Below, piece after piece: positions 1-5,546 of a stretch of DNA of 5,546 nucleotides. Made by a program: the position numbers and the translations under genes. The notes under the pieces are model-generated. The model made no database searches. It was given only the letters and a program-made list of their open reading frames with translations, and was not told where the DNA came from. Position 1 is the first letter of the stretch, and each line of letters opens with the position of its first letter. The DNA lies in contig USBM01000155.1 of the NCBI GenBank assembly GCA_900552885.1, positions 1-5,546 on the forward strand, written 5' to 3'. Source of the DNA: an uncultured Clostridium sp. GTDB taxonomy: Bacteria > Bacillota > Clostridia > Lachnospirales > Lachnospiraceae.

Positions 1-515
1 TAAAGAATCGTATCGGTTTACTTCCTGAGGATCGTAAGACCCAGGGATTTATGAATCAGTTTTCGAATATTGATAACATTTCCATTTCCAGTTTAGATAA
101 ATATATGTCAGGCCCGTTCTTAGACGAAGGGAAAAAGAAGAAAAATGCAGAGCGCTTTTTTGAGGAGATGGATATCAACCCTAAGAAACCGGATTATCTG
201 ACAAAGAATATGTCGGGTGGTAATCAGCAGAAGGTTATCCTTGCAAGATGGATGTCTGCAGATACCGATATCATTATATTTGATGAACCGACCAAAGGTG
301 TAGATGTTGCGGCTAAGGCAGAGATCTACCGTCTGATGGAAGAATTAGTAGCAGAAGGAAAGAGCCTGATCGTTATTTCTTCTGAACTTCCGGAAGCGAT
401 GGGAATCAGTGACCGTCTGATCGTTATGAGTGAAGGTCACATCTCAGCAGAACTAACAGACAGAGAGAAATTCGATACAGATGAAATTCTGGATTATGCG
501 ATTGGAGGTAAATAA
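1..515 (+). CDS. rbsA: Sugar ABC transporter ATP-binding protein, RbsA-type, C-terminal part (5' end outside window)
   Basis: This is the ATPase that powers uptake of a monosaccharide, probably ribose, through the CUT2 (RbsA/MglA) family transporter at the inner face of the membrane. The frame is open from base 3, so about 170 residues are visible from a family protein of roughly 500; an internal ATG at 51 is not the start. The first visible residues, IGLLPEDRK, are typical of the second nucleotide-binding domain of RbsA proteins. The ABC signature MSGGNQQK starts at 210, Walker B IIIFDEP lies at 270-290 with the catalytic Glu, and the D-loop GVDV follows. The usual switch histidine is replaced by ISSEL, which is normal for this family's second domain. 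Walker A is upstream of the window. The stop is one base before the permease ATG, so the two genes are one transcription unit. The family call is firm; the ribose assignment rests mainly on the ribokinase downstream. Confidence 0.93.
   Translation, partial: KNRIGLLPEDRKTQGFMNQFSNIDNISISSLDKYMSGPFLDEGKKKKNAERFFEEMDINPKKPDYLTKNMSGGNQQKVILARWMSADTDIIIFDEPTKGVDVAAKAEIYRLMEELVAEGKSLIVISSELPEAMGISDRLIVMSEGHISAELTDREKFDTDEILDYAIGGK
504..508 (+). promoter_or_regulatory. Ribosome binding site that sets the permease start
   Basis: GGAGG lies inside the last codons of the ATPase gene, 8 bases before the ATG at 517. It decides between that start and the in-frame ATG at 481, which has no such site. Translation of the two transporter subunits is probably coupled. 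Confidence 0.85.
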
Positions 516-516
516 G

Positions 517-1485
517 ATGAAACATATTTTTGATAAATATAAGCGTGAGATTGTTGTATTTCTTGCAACGATTGTTATGGGAATGATCTTTACAGCGATG
601 AACCCAAACTTTTTATCCTGGAATAATATTTTAACCGTATTTCAGAAGATGGTATTAAATGGAGTATTGGCAGCAGGTATTATGTTCACGATCATTACAG
701 CGGGAATTGACTTATCCATTGGATGTACCTTTGCCATTACCGGTATTGCAGTTGCAATGTGTTGTGTCAATGGCGTTCCGCCGATTCTTGCAATCGTTGT
801 TGGATTATTGATCGGTGTGGTTGCAGGTGCATTTAACGGATTCCTTGTAACAAACTTAAAGTTACAGCCTTTCATTGCAACACTTGGTACGATGAGTCTT
901 TATCGTGGTATTGCTTACGTGGTAACCGGTGGTACTCCGGTAACGAATGTTCCTGACAGTTTCCGTAATATCTTTAACGGTAAGATGTTCATGGGTATCC
1001 GCTACTATGTGCTGGTTATGATCGTGGTATTTGTGATTGCTCATATTATCTTGTCAAAGACCCGTACAGGTGATAACTTATATGCAGTAGGTGGTAATGA
1101 AGAAGCTGCGAACCTTTCCGGTGTTAACGTATTCAAGACCAAATATATCGCTTACATAGTGTGTGGTGTATGCGCATCTATTGCAGGTATGATCATGTTA
1201 GCAAGCTTGGGTTCTGCGGAAGCAACAGCAGGTCTTACTTATGAGACAGACGCGATCGCAGCAGCAGCGATCGGTGGTACGGCAATGGCAGGTGGCCGGG
1301 GTACTGCACTTGGAACCTTTATCGGAGCATTTATGTTAGCGGTATTAAAGGTAGGAATGGTTGTTATCAATGTAGATTCGTTCTGGCAGTATGTAGTAAC
1401 CGGTATTATTATCATCGTAGCTTCTTACTTCGAGTTCATCAAGGCAGACTTTGAGGCAATGCTTGCCCGTCGTAAGAACGCATAA
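517..1485 (+). CDS. rbsC: Sugar ABC transporter permease, RbsC-type
   Basis: This is the membrane channel subunit of a CUT2-family sugar importer (BPD_transp_2 family), working with the ATPase just upstream and a binding protein not in the window. The product is 322 residues, almost the length of E. coli RbsC. It is very hydrophobic throughout, with multiple membrane spans beginning at about residue 11. Family motifs are TAGIDLSIG (61-69), AVGGNEEAANLSGV (190-203, the cytoplasmic loop that couples to the ATPase) and AIGGTAMAGGRG (251-262). It ends in a short basic tail, ARRKNA. The start at 517 was chosen over an in-frame ATG at 481 because a GGAGG site sits 8 bases upstream and the earlier start would overlap the ATPase gene by 35 bases and add an atypical leader. 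Ribose is the likeliest substrate from context, but CUT2 permeases also carry xylose, galactose, allose and other sugars, and sequence alone does not separate them. Confidence 0.95.
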   Translation: MKHIFDKYKREIVVFLATIVMGMIFTAMNPNFLSWNNILTVFQKMVLNGVLAAGIMFTIITAGIDLSIGCTFAITGIAVAMCCVNGVPPILAIVVGLLIGVVAGAFNGFLVTNLKLQPFIATLGTMSLYRGIAYVVTGGTPVTNVPDSFRNIFNGKMFMGIRYYVLVMIVVFVIAHIILSKTRTGDNLYAVGGNEEAANLSGVNVFKTKYIAYIVCGVCASIAGMIMLASLGSAEATAGLTYETDAIAAAAIGGTAMAGGRGTALGTFIGAFMLAVLKVGMVVINVDSFWQYVVTGIIIIVASYFEFIKADFEAMLARRKNA

Positions 1486-1508
1486 CAGACAGATAAAGGA
1501 GTCGGCAT

Positions 1509-2423
1509 ATGAGAGATAAGATTACGGTAATTGGAAGTTTGAATTATGATGTGATATTGAAGATTGCCCGGCTGCCGGAGATGGGTGAGACGTTTCATGC
1601 AGATGATGTAGCATTCAGTGCAGGTGGCAAGGGTGCGAACCAGGCGGTGCAGGCAGCCAAATTAGGTGTTCCGACTTATATGATCGGCTGCGTAGGCAAG
1701 GATCCTAATGGTGAGATTCTCGTTTCAGAGGCAAAGAAATATGGTGTAAACACAGAGCGTATCCGCAGAGTAGAGGAACCGACCGGAATGGGCGTGGTAA
1801 ATGCTTTACAGGATGGAAGCGTATTTGCAGTTATCGTGAAAGGTGCAAATTATGCGGTGACTAAGGAAGATATTGACCATGCAGAGGATTTACTGAAAGA
1901 ATCTGCGATAGTGATTTTGCAGATGGAGATCCCTCAGGAGATCAACATGTACGCAATTGATAAGGCAAAAGAAGCCGGCTGTAAGGTGCTGCTGAATGCA
2001 GCACCGGCGGCTGAGATCCCGGAAGCATATTTGAAAAAAGTAGATATTCTGGTAGTAAATGAAGTAGAAGCGGCATTTTATCTGCATTCAGAGGTGGATA
2101 CAGTCGAAAAGGCGAAAGAGAATGCACTTAAGATGAGTGCGGAGCTTGGAAATGCTTGTATCTTTACGTTAGGAAAGGAAGGATCGGTTGTAGCAAGTGC
2201 CGGAGAGGTAACATTTATCCCATCTAAAAAGGTAGATGCAGTGGAATCTACCGGTGCAGGAGATTCCTTTATTGGAGCAGTAGGATATGCGTTGATTCAT
2301 GGAATGAATATCGTGAATGCCTGTGAGTTTGCAACCGGATGCAGTGCAATTACAGTATGTCGATATGGCGCACAACCGTCAATGCCAACCTTAGAGGAAG
2401 TAAATACACAATCTTATTTGTAA
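1509..2423 (+). CDS. rbsK: Ribokinase (PfkB family)
   Basis: This cytoplasmic kinase phosphorylates ribose with ATP to give ribose 5-phosphate for the pentose phosphate pathway. The 304-residue product has the full PfkB layout. The sugar-binding N12 and D14 lie in the first strand and GGKGANQ is at 39-45. E140 is the likely counterpart of E. coli E143. NEVE at 184-187 is the NxxE motif, and GAGD at 249-252 forms the anion hole with catalytic D252. RYGAQPSMP (285-293) matches the ribokinase potassium loop. All the ribose-contacting positions I can align by eye to E. coli RbsK are kept, which favours ribokinase over fructokinase or a nucleoside kinase. One oddity is E246 where the potassium-binding Asp (D249 in E. 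coli) normally sits. The start has an AAAGGAG site at 1495-1501, 7 bases upstream. The gap to the permease is only 23 bases, so it is the distal gene of the transporter operon. No rbsD is visible, though one could lie upstream. Confidence 0.92.
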   Translation: MRDKITVIGSLNYDVILKIARLPEMGETFHADDVAFSAGGKGANQAVQAAKLGVPTYMIGCVGKDPNGEILVSEAKKYGVNTERIRRVEEPTGMGVVNALQDGSVFAVIVKGANYAVTKEDIDHAEDLLKESAIVILQMEIPQEINMYAIDKAKEAGCKVLLNAAPAAEIPEAYLKKVDILVVNEVEAAFYLHSEVDTVEKAKENALKMSAELGNACIFTLGKEGSVVASAGEVTFIPSKKVDAVESTGAGDSFIGAVGYALIHGMNIVNACEFATGCSAITVCRYGAQPSMPTLEEVNTQSYL

Positions 2424-2429
2424 TTTTAA

Positions 2430-2458
2430 TTGACAAAATTTGAAAATAAAATTATCAT
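2430..2458 (+). promoter_or_regulatory. Sigma-A promoter for the deoR-type regulator, phosphatase and exporter genes
   Basis: A perfect -35 box TTGACA (2430-2435) is followed after exactly 17 bases by TATCAT (2453-2458), which matches the TATAAT -10 consensus at five of six positions. The predicted RNA start near 2465 would leave a leader of under 20 bases carrying the GAGGTGG ribosome binding site (2472-2478). This gives the regulator and the two genes after it a transcript independent of the sugar transporter. Confidence 0.75.
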
Positions 2459-2463
2459 GATAA
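2452..2463. promoter_or_regulatory. 12-bp palindrome over the -10 box, candidate operator
   Basis: TTATCATGATAA is a perfect 12-bp palindrome that covers the -10 hexamer and reaches almost to the predicted RNA start. A protein bound here would block RNA polymerase. The natural candidate is the DeoR-family repressor encoded immediately downstream, giving negative autoregulation, which is common in the family. The symmetry is seen directly; the binding is inferred. The sequence is A/T-rich, so chance is not excluded. Confidence 0.45.
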
Positions 2464-2482
2464 GCAGAAATGAGGTGGAAAG

Positions 2483-3223
2483 ATGATTCCGTATGAACGA
2501 CAATTGCAGATGTTACAATATCTGGAGACTAAAGAAGTTGCAAGTATAGAAGATTTTATGAATTTGTTTGATAGTGTTTCGGAGTCGACCATCCGGCGTG
2601 ATCTGAAGGCTTTAGAGGATGAAGGACAAGTGCTGCTGTTAAGAGGCGGCGGAGCCCGGTTGAAGATGGAGTCATATGAAGCACCTGTGGATACGAAGAA
2701 GAATAAGCAGGTAGCGGCCAAAGAGGCAATCGCCAAATATGCAGCGAGTCTGGTTGAGGATGGCGATTCTATTTATTTGGATTCCGGTTCCACTACATTA
2801 GAGATGGTAAAATACCTTAAGAATAAGAAGATTACAATTGTTACAACGAATGCACTGATCTATCCGGAGCTTCAGGGGACACATCTTAAAGTCTATGTGC
2901 TTGGTGGGGAGTTGAATATCTCAACAGCCTCCATTTTTGGTACAACAACGAATATGGCATTGACCAAGAATTTCTTTAACAAGGCATTTATTGGAGCCAG
3001 TGGATTTTCGGAGCGTGCAGGAATCAGTACACCGGATGTGAGAGAGGCAGAGAAGAAGCAGATTGTCCGGGAGAATTCGGAACAGACTTATGTATTGGTA
3101 GATAGCAGTAAAGCAGAGAAGAATACCATGTGTAAGATTTACGAGTTAGGCGAGGTTCCGATCATCTGTGAGAAAGAAGTGCCGATTCTGTTGAAGACAG
3201 GTAATTATTATATTGCAAAGTAA
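2483..3223 (+). CDS. DeoR/GlpR-family transcriptional regulator
   Basis: This is a sugar-operon repressor that binds DNA and releases it when a phosphorylated sugar is bound. The 246-residue length is typical of the family. The N-terminal winged helix-turn-helix covers about residues 5-60, with the family recognition helix SESTIRRDL at 33-41 and the wing LLLRGGGARL at 51-60. The C-terminal DeoRC sensor domain, related to ribose-5-phosphate isomerase folds, shows DSGSTT (100-105), TTNA (121-124), LGGEL (140-144), FIGASGF (169-175), a charged EAEKKQIV stretch (188-195) and DSSK (207-210). These are the usual phosphosugar pocket elements. A GAGGTGG site (2472-2478) precedes the ATG. It has its own promoter with a palindromic candidate operator. 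The likely inducer is the kinase product or a later pentose phosphate, and likely targets are its own promoter and the upstream transporter promoter. Classical ribose operons more often use LacI-type regulators. The gene ends in tandem stops, TAATAA. Confidence 0.93.
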   Translation: MIPYERQLQMLQYLETKEVASIEDFMNLFDSVSESTIRRDLKALEDEGQVLLLRGGGARLKMESYEAPVDTKKNKQVAAKEAIAKYAASLVEDGDSIYLDSGSTTLEMVKYLKNKKITIVTTNALIYPELQGTHLKVYVLGGELNISTASIFGTTTNMALTKNFFNKAFIGASGFSERAGISTPDVREAEKKQIVRENSEQTYVLVDSSKAEKNTMCKIYELGEVPIICEKEVPILLKTGNYYIAK

Positions 3224-3231
3224 TAAGACAC

Positions 3232-3236
3232 AGGAG
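3232..3236 (+). promoter_or_regulatory. Ribosome binding site that sets the phosphatase start
   Basis: AGGAG ends 9 bases before the ATG at 3246 but only 4 bases before another ATG at 3241. The 3241 frame reads only ATG CCA TGA. The spacing and the reading frame both choose 3246 as the gene start. Confidence 0.75.
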
Positions 3237-3245
3237 TAAGATGCC

Positions 3246-3944
3246 ATGATAAAAGCATATTTATTTGACTTGGATGACACATTTTATGACTGCTGCAATC
3301 TGAATGAAGAAGGCGTAGAGGCACTTTGCCGATATGCTTCGGATACGTTATTACATATGGATTATGATACGGTGCGGGGCGCATTTGATGCGGCCCGCTT
3401 AAGTGTGAAAGAACAGATTACAGATGATGTAGCAGCAAGACACAACCGGATGTTATATATGGAACGGATGTTGGAGATCCTTAAGCTCCCATCCGTTTCT
3501 TTTGCGTTAGAATTATATGATTATTTTTGGAACTATATCCTTTCACACATGGTATTATATAATGGAGTGAAAGAATTTTTGCAGCGGCTTCGGAAGGATG
3601 GAATCCTTATCGGAATCTGTACGGATATGACGGTACATATCCAGCATCGGAAGCTCCGGGCATTGGGAATTGCGGAGTATATTGATTATATTACAACGAG
3701 TGAAGAGGCAGGAAGAGAGAAGCCGGATCCGGTAATTTTTGAACTTGCACTTTCTAAGATGGGTGTAAGACCGGAAGAAGTGGTATATGTTGGGGATAGT
3801 CTCCGGAAGGATGTAAAAGGTCCGGCAGAAGCTGGAATGACACCGATCTGGTATACGGACGGACAGGATCAGGAATCAGACTACCTGCATGCAAAGAATT
3901 ATATGGAGATGTTGCAGATCTATGAAGAAAGAAACCGGAGATGA
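3246..3944 (+). CDS. HAD-superfamily (IA-type) phosphatase
   Basis: This is a cytoplasmic Mg-dependent phosphatase that acts through an aspartyl-phosphate intermediate. The 232-residue product has all four HAD motifs. Motif I is DLDDT at 8-12, with nucleophile D8 and acid/base D10. Motif II is T126 in GICTDMT, motif III is K159 in EKPDP, and motif IV is GDSLRKD at 183-189. The helical segment between about residues 15 and 105 is a C1-type cap, as in the subfamily that includes pyrimidine 5'-nucleotidases (YjjG type) and N-acylneuraminate 9-phosphatase; the LFDLDDTFYDCC opening resembles the nucleotidase branch. The exact substrate cannot be read from sequence. Its place between a sugar regulator and an exporter suggests a sugar phosphate or nucleotide. 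It starts 22 bases after the regulator and ends 4 bases before the MATE start, so it is co-transcribed with both. It might instead be a general housekeeping phosphatase that shares the transcript. Confidence 0.9.
   Translation: MIKAYLFDLDDTFYDCCNLNEEGVEALCRYASDTLLHMDYDTVRGAFDAARLSVKEQITDDVAARHNRMLYMERMLEILKLPSVSFALELYDYFWNYILSHMVLYNGVKEFLQRLRKDGILIGICTDMTVHIQHRKLRALGIAEYIDYITTSEEAGREKPDPVIFELALSKMGVRPEEVVYVGDSLRKDVKGPAEAGMTPIWYTDGQDQESDYLHAKNYMEMLQIYEERNRR
3937..3940 (+). promoter_or_regulatory. Ribosome binding site that sets the MATE transporter start
   Basis: GGAG lies inside the final codons of the phosphatase gene, 8 bases before the ATG at 3949. The in-frame ATGs at 3889 and 3922 lie within the phosphatase gene and lack such a site, so 3949 is preferred. 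Translation is probably coupled to the phosphatase stop. Confidence 0.75.
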
Positions 3945-3948
3945 TCGG

Positions 3949-5343
3949 ATGAAAGATAATAAAATGATAACAGAGAAACATGAAAACCCATTAGGCTGCG
4001 AGCGGATCAATAAGTTGTTGTGTTCCTTTGCAGTTCCAAGTATTATCTCTATGCTGGTTGGTTCGCTTTATAATATTGTAGATCAGTTTTTTATCGGTCA
4101 GAAGATTGGAGAATTGGGAAATGCCGCCACGAATATTGCATTTCCACTGTCTACGTCATGTCTGGCAATTTCCCTCCTTTTTGGAATCGGAGGTTCGTCT
4201 GCTTTCAATATTGCGATGGGGAGTGGGGATAAAAAGAAGGCAGTACAGTATCTTGGCAATGCAGTAGCTATGTTATTTTTGTGTGGGTTAGGATTGTGTG
4301 GGATTGCAGAGCTGTTCTTGGAACCAATGCTTCGATTTTTTGGCTCACCAGAGAATGTTTTAGAGTATGCCAAGGAATATACCCGGATCACCGCACTTGG
4401 CTTTCCGCTGCTTACACTGGCAACCGGTGGAGGACATCTGATCCGTGCGGATGGCAGACCGAAGATCACAATGCTCTGCAACCTGACCGGAGCGGTCATT
4501 AATACGATATTAGATGCAATTTTTGTATTTGGTTTTGACTGGGGAATGTCCGGTGCGGCATTTGCCACCATTATCGGGCAGTATGTGTCCGGTGGTCTTG
4601 CCATCTGGTATCTGGCACATTGTAAGACGGTGACATTGAAGCGGGAGCATTTTGTGATCAAAGCGGAAAATGTAGGAAGGATTGCAGCACTTGGTATGGC
4701 ACCGTGTAGTAACCAGATCGCAATGATGATCGTACAGATCATTATGAATAAGTCGTTGAAGTATTATGGTTCGATGTCCCAATATGGAGAGTCTATTCCG
4801 ATTGCGTGTGCCGGAATCATAACGAAGGTCAATATGCTGTTCATGTCGTTTGTGATTGGTATATCACAGGGATTGCAGCCGATTGCCAGCTTTAACTACG
4901 GAGCGAAGAAATATAACCGGGTGCGTGAAGCATATTTCAAAGCAACCGGGTGCGGCGCCTTATTGGCAATTGTTGCATTTGCAATCTTTCAGATCTTTCC
5001 GAGACAGATCATATCGGTCTTTGGCAATGGATCCGAGCTGTATTACTCCTTTGCAACCAGTTATTTCCATGTATTTCTGTTCTTTACCTTTGTAAACTTC
5101 CTGCAGCCGATCAGCTCGAACTTCTTTACGGCAATCGGTAAGCCAAAGATAGGAAGCTTCTTGGCTCTGACCAGACAGATTATATTCCTGTTGCCGCTTA
5201 TCGTTGTATTTCCATTATTTATGGGAATTGATGGTATTATGTATGCAGGTCCGGTTGCGGATCTGCTAGCGGCGATTGTATGTGGCATTATGATTGGTCG
5301 GGAACTGTCCAAACCGCAGTACAATCCCCCTTGCACAGCGTAA
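3949..5343 (+). CDS. MATE-family efflux transporter (MepA/NorM-like)
   Basis: This cytoplasmic-membrane antiporter exports small molecules, in known members usually cationic drugs or metabolites, in exchange for Na+ or H+. From the ATG at 3949 the product has 464 residues, the usual MATE size. The hydrophobic pattern fits about 12 membrane segments in two similar halves. Family signs are VPSIISMLVGSLYNIVDQFFIG near 29-50, IRADGRPK at 165-172 after the fourth or fifth span, GLQPIASFNYGAKKY at 308-322 opening the second half, and AIGKPK at 395-400 as the counterpart of the first-half loop. The start was chosen for the GGAG site 8 bases upstream and a 4-base gap after the phosphatase; two earlier in-frame ATGs would overlap the phosphatase gene. 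It is the last gene of the regulator-led group. Its substrate is unknown; many Clostridia carry numerous MATE paralogues, so its link to sugar metabolism rests only on position. Confidence 0.94.
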   Translation: MKDNKMITEKHENPLGCERINKLLCSFAVPSIISMLVGSLYNIVDQFFIGQKIGELGNAATNIAFPLSTSCLAISLLFGIGGSSAFNIAMGSGDKKKAVQYLGNAVAMLFLCGLGLCGIAELFLEPMLRFFGSPENVLEYAKEYTRITALGFPLLTLATGGGHLIRADGRPKITMLCNLTGAVINTILDAIFVFGFDWGMSGAAFATIIGQYVSGGLAIWYLAHCKTVTLKREHFVIKAENVGRIAALGMAPCSNQIAMMIVQIIMNKSLKYYGSMSQYGESIPIACAGIITKVNMLFMSFVIGISQGLQPIASFNYGAKKYNRVREAYFKATGCGALLAIVAFAIFQIFPRQIISVFGNGSELYYSFATSYFHVFLFFTFVNFLQPISSNFFTAIGKPKIGSFLALTRQIIFLLPLIVVFPLFMGIDGIMYAGPVADLLAAIVCGIMIGRELSKPQYNPPCTA

Positions 5344-5391
5344 GTGAAGACGGACGCGCATGTGTTTTAGGTTGTGAACCCGGCTTTTGGG

Positions 5392-5500
5392 TGGTGTCAT
5401 GTTGCAGCAGGCACATAGCACAAGGCATACCTTCGAACTAAGCTTGCAAGCAAGCTAAGGTCTCAGGCATCGCATTACGACTCGCACGCAGCAGACACTA
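5392..5500 (+). other. Candidate structured RNA or dispersed repeat element with long-range stem
   Basis: TGGTGTC (5392-5398) can pair with GACACTA (5494-5500). After one bulged A at 5399, TGTTGC (5400-5405) pairs with GCAGCA (5488-5493). That is 13 pairs with one bulge, closing an 82-base interior. The interior has a second stem of ACCTT (5429-5433) with AAGGT (5457-5461) around the hairpin at 5441-5456. Two of the 13 pairs are wobbles (5393 with 5499, 5402 with 5491). They are G-U if the + strand is transcribed but would be A-C mismatches on the other strand, which favours a + strand RNA. It does not match any riboswitch, T-box or 6S-type consensus that I recognise. It may be an untranslated-region structure of the exporter transcript, a small RNA, or a copy of a mobile palindromic repeat. 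Pairing was found by eye with no energy calculation. Confidence 0.35.
5441..5456. repeat. Short inverted repeat (hairpin) inside the 3' element
   Basis: AGCTTG (5441-5446) and CAAGCT (5451-5456) form a perfect 6-bp stem with a CAAG loop. After an A-A mismatch the stem can continue with CT (5438-5439) and AG (5458-5459). The sequence after it is TCTCAGG rather than a run of T, so it does not look like an intrinsic terminator. Confidence 0.6.
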
Positions 5501-5546
5501 ATACTCCTTATAATAAGCGAACTCACGTAAAAGAAGATATGGATTC

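Larger units (their letters stand above)
2424..2482 (+). other. A/T-rich spacer with no terminator
   Basis: This 59-base gap between the ribokinase and the regulator is about 24% G+C by hand count. It contains no G+C-rich hairpin followed by a U tract, so transcription from the sugar genes can probably continue into the regulator. It also holds the promoter and palindrome listed separately. AATTTT (2422-2427) and AAAATT (2435-2440) form a loose inverted repeat around the -35 box, and AAAATT recurs at 2448-2453. In such A/T-rich DNA these are weak evidence of binding sites. Confidence 0.7.
5344..5546. other. Non-coding region after the MATE gene, no convincing gene or terminator
   Basis: No convincing gene was found on either strand in these 203 bases, and I see no intrinsic terminator: the hairpins present are not followed by a U tract. 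G+C for 5344-5500 is about 52% by hand count, well above the A/T-rich spacer between the two gene groups. The direct repeats GCACA (5411-5415 and 5418-5422) and GGCAT (5424-5428 and 5466-5470) are short. A possible start of a following gene, ATG at 5539, has only a weak AAGAAG upstream and two codons visible, so it is not called. The foldable element inside this region is listed separately. Confidence 0.6.

Noticed and set aside
481..516. Longer permease starting at ATG 481
   Set aside because: It would overlap the ATPase gene by 35 bases, lacks a ribosome binding site and adds a leader unlike the family. The ATG at 517 has GGAGG 8 bases upstream.
3889..3948. Longer MATE protein starting at 3889 or 3922
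   Set aside because: These starts lie inside the phosphatase gene without a ribosome binding site. The ATG at 3949 has GGAG at good spacing and gives the usual family length.
4098..4742. Long minus-strand open frame opposite the MATE gene
   Set aside because: It is a shadow of the MATE gene: no ribosome binding site, no recognisable domain, and the + strand frame carries clear family motifs.
5370..5392. Transcription terminator for the operon
   Set aside because: GGTT-GTG-AACC (5370-5380) and ACCC/GGGT (5378-5392) give stems of only 4 bp, they compete with each other, and no U tract follows.
5475..5510. Minus-strand TAAGGAG (5510-5504) followed by a GTG start at 5498
   Set aside because: The spacing is good but the frame stops after seven codons, so no gene is supported.
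5509..5514. TATAAT as a -10 box for a downstream gene
   Set aside because: The hexamer is perfect, but the region about 17 bases upstream reads ACGCAG, far from TTGACA, and there is no extended -10 TG. It may be chance.
5378..5530. Possible small protein or gene remnant on the + strand
   Set aside because: The frame has an ATG at 5399, a stop at 5456-5458 and then stays open to a stop at 5528-5530. The upstream sequence has no good ribosome binding site, the first part is only 19 codons, and the same bases are better explained by RNA or DNA pairing.

Overview
The window looks like a piece of a Gram-positive, low-to-moderate G+C genome, most likely a gut-type Clostridia (Lachnospiraceae-like). 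This is an inference from A/T-rich spacers, strong AGGAGG-type ribosome binding sites, short intergenic gaps, codon use and the style of the encoded proteins; no marker gene is present to fix the taxon.

All six protein genes are on the + strand and tightly packed. Positions 1-2423 are the distal part of a sugar uptake and activation operon: the C-terminal half of an RbsA-type ABC ATPase (cut by the window edge), an RbsC-type permease and a ribokinase. The substrate-binding protein and the operon promoter must lie upstream, outside the window. A 59-base A/T-rich spacer (2424-2482) has no terminator but carries a near-consensus sigma-A promoter, with a perfect 12-bp palindrome over its -10 box. 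This promoter should drive a second group at 2483-5343: a DeoR-family repressor, a HAD-family phosphatase and a MATE-family efflux transporter. The gaps in this group are 22 and 4 bases, so the three genes are probably co-transcribed, with some read-through from the sugar genes.

In the working model, the ABC transporter imports ribose or a similar pentose and the kinase phosphorylates it. The DeoR regulator senses a phosphorylated sugar and controls its own promoter, and perhaps the upstream one. The phosphatase and exporter are under the same control. This may be a kinase / phosphatase / efflux arrangement that relieves sugar-phosphate build-up, but that role is speculative.

The last 203 bases (5344-5546) hold no convincing gene. 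They are clearly richer in G+C (about 52% for 5344-5500 by hand count) than the other large spacer (about 24%). They contain an unexplained foldable element: a long-range stem (5392-5405 with 5488-5500) enclosing an inner hairpin around 5441-5456. Its two wobble pairs are G-U only if the RNA is read from the + strand. This is the least explained part of the window. The rest is a fairly ordinary catabolic locus.
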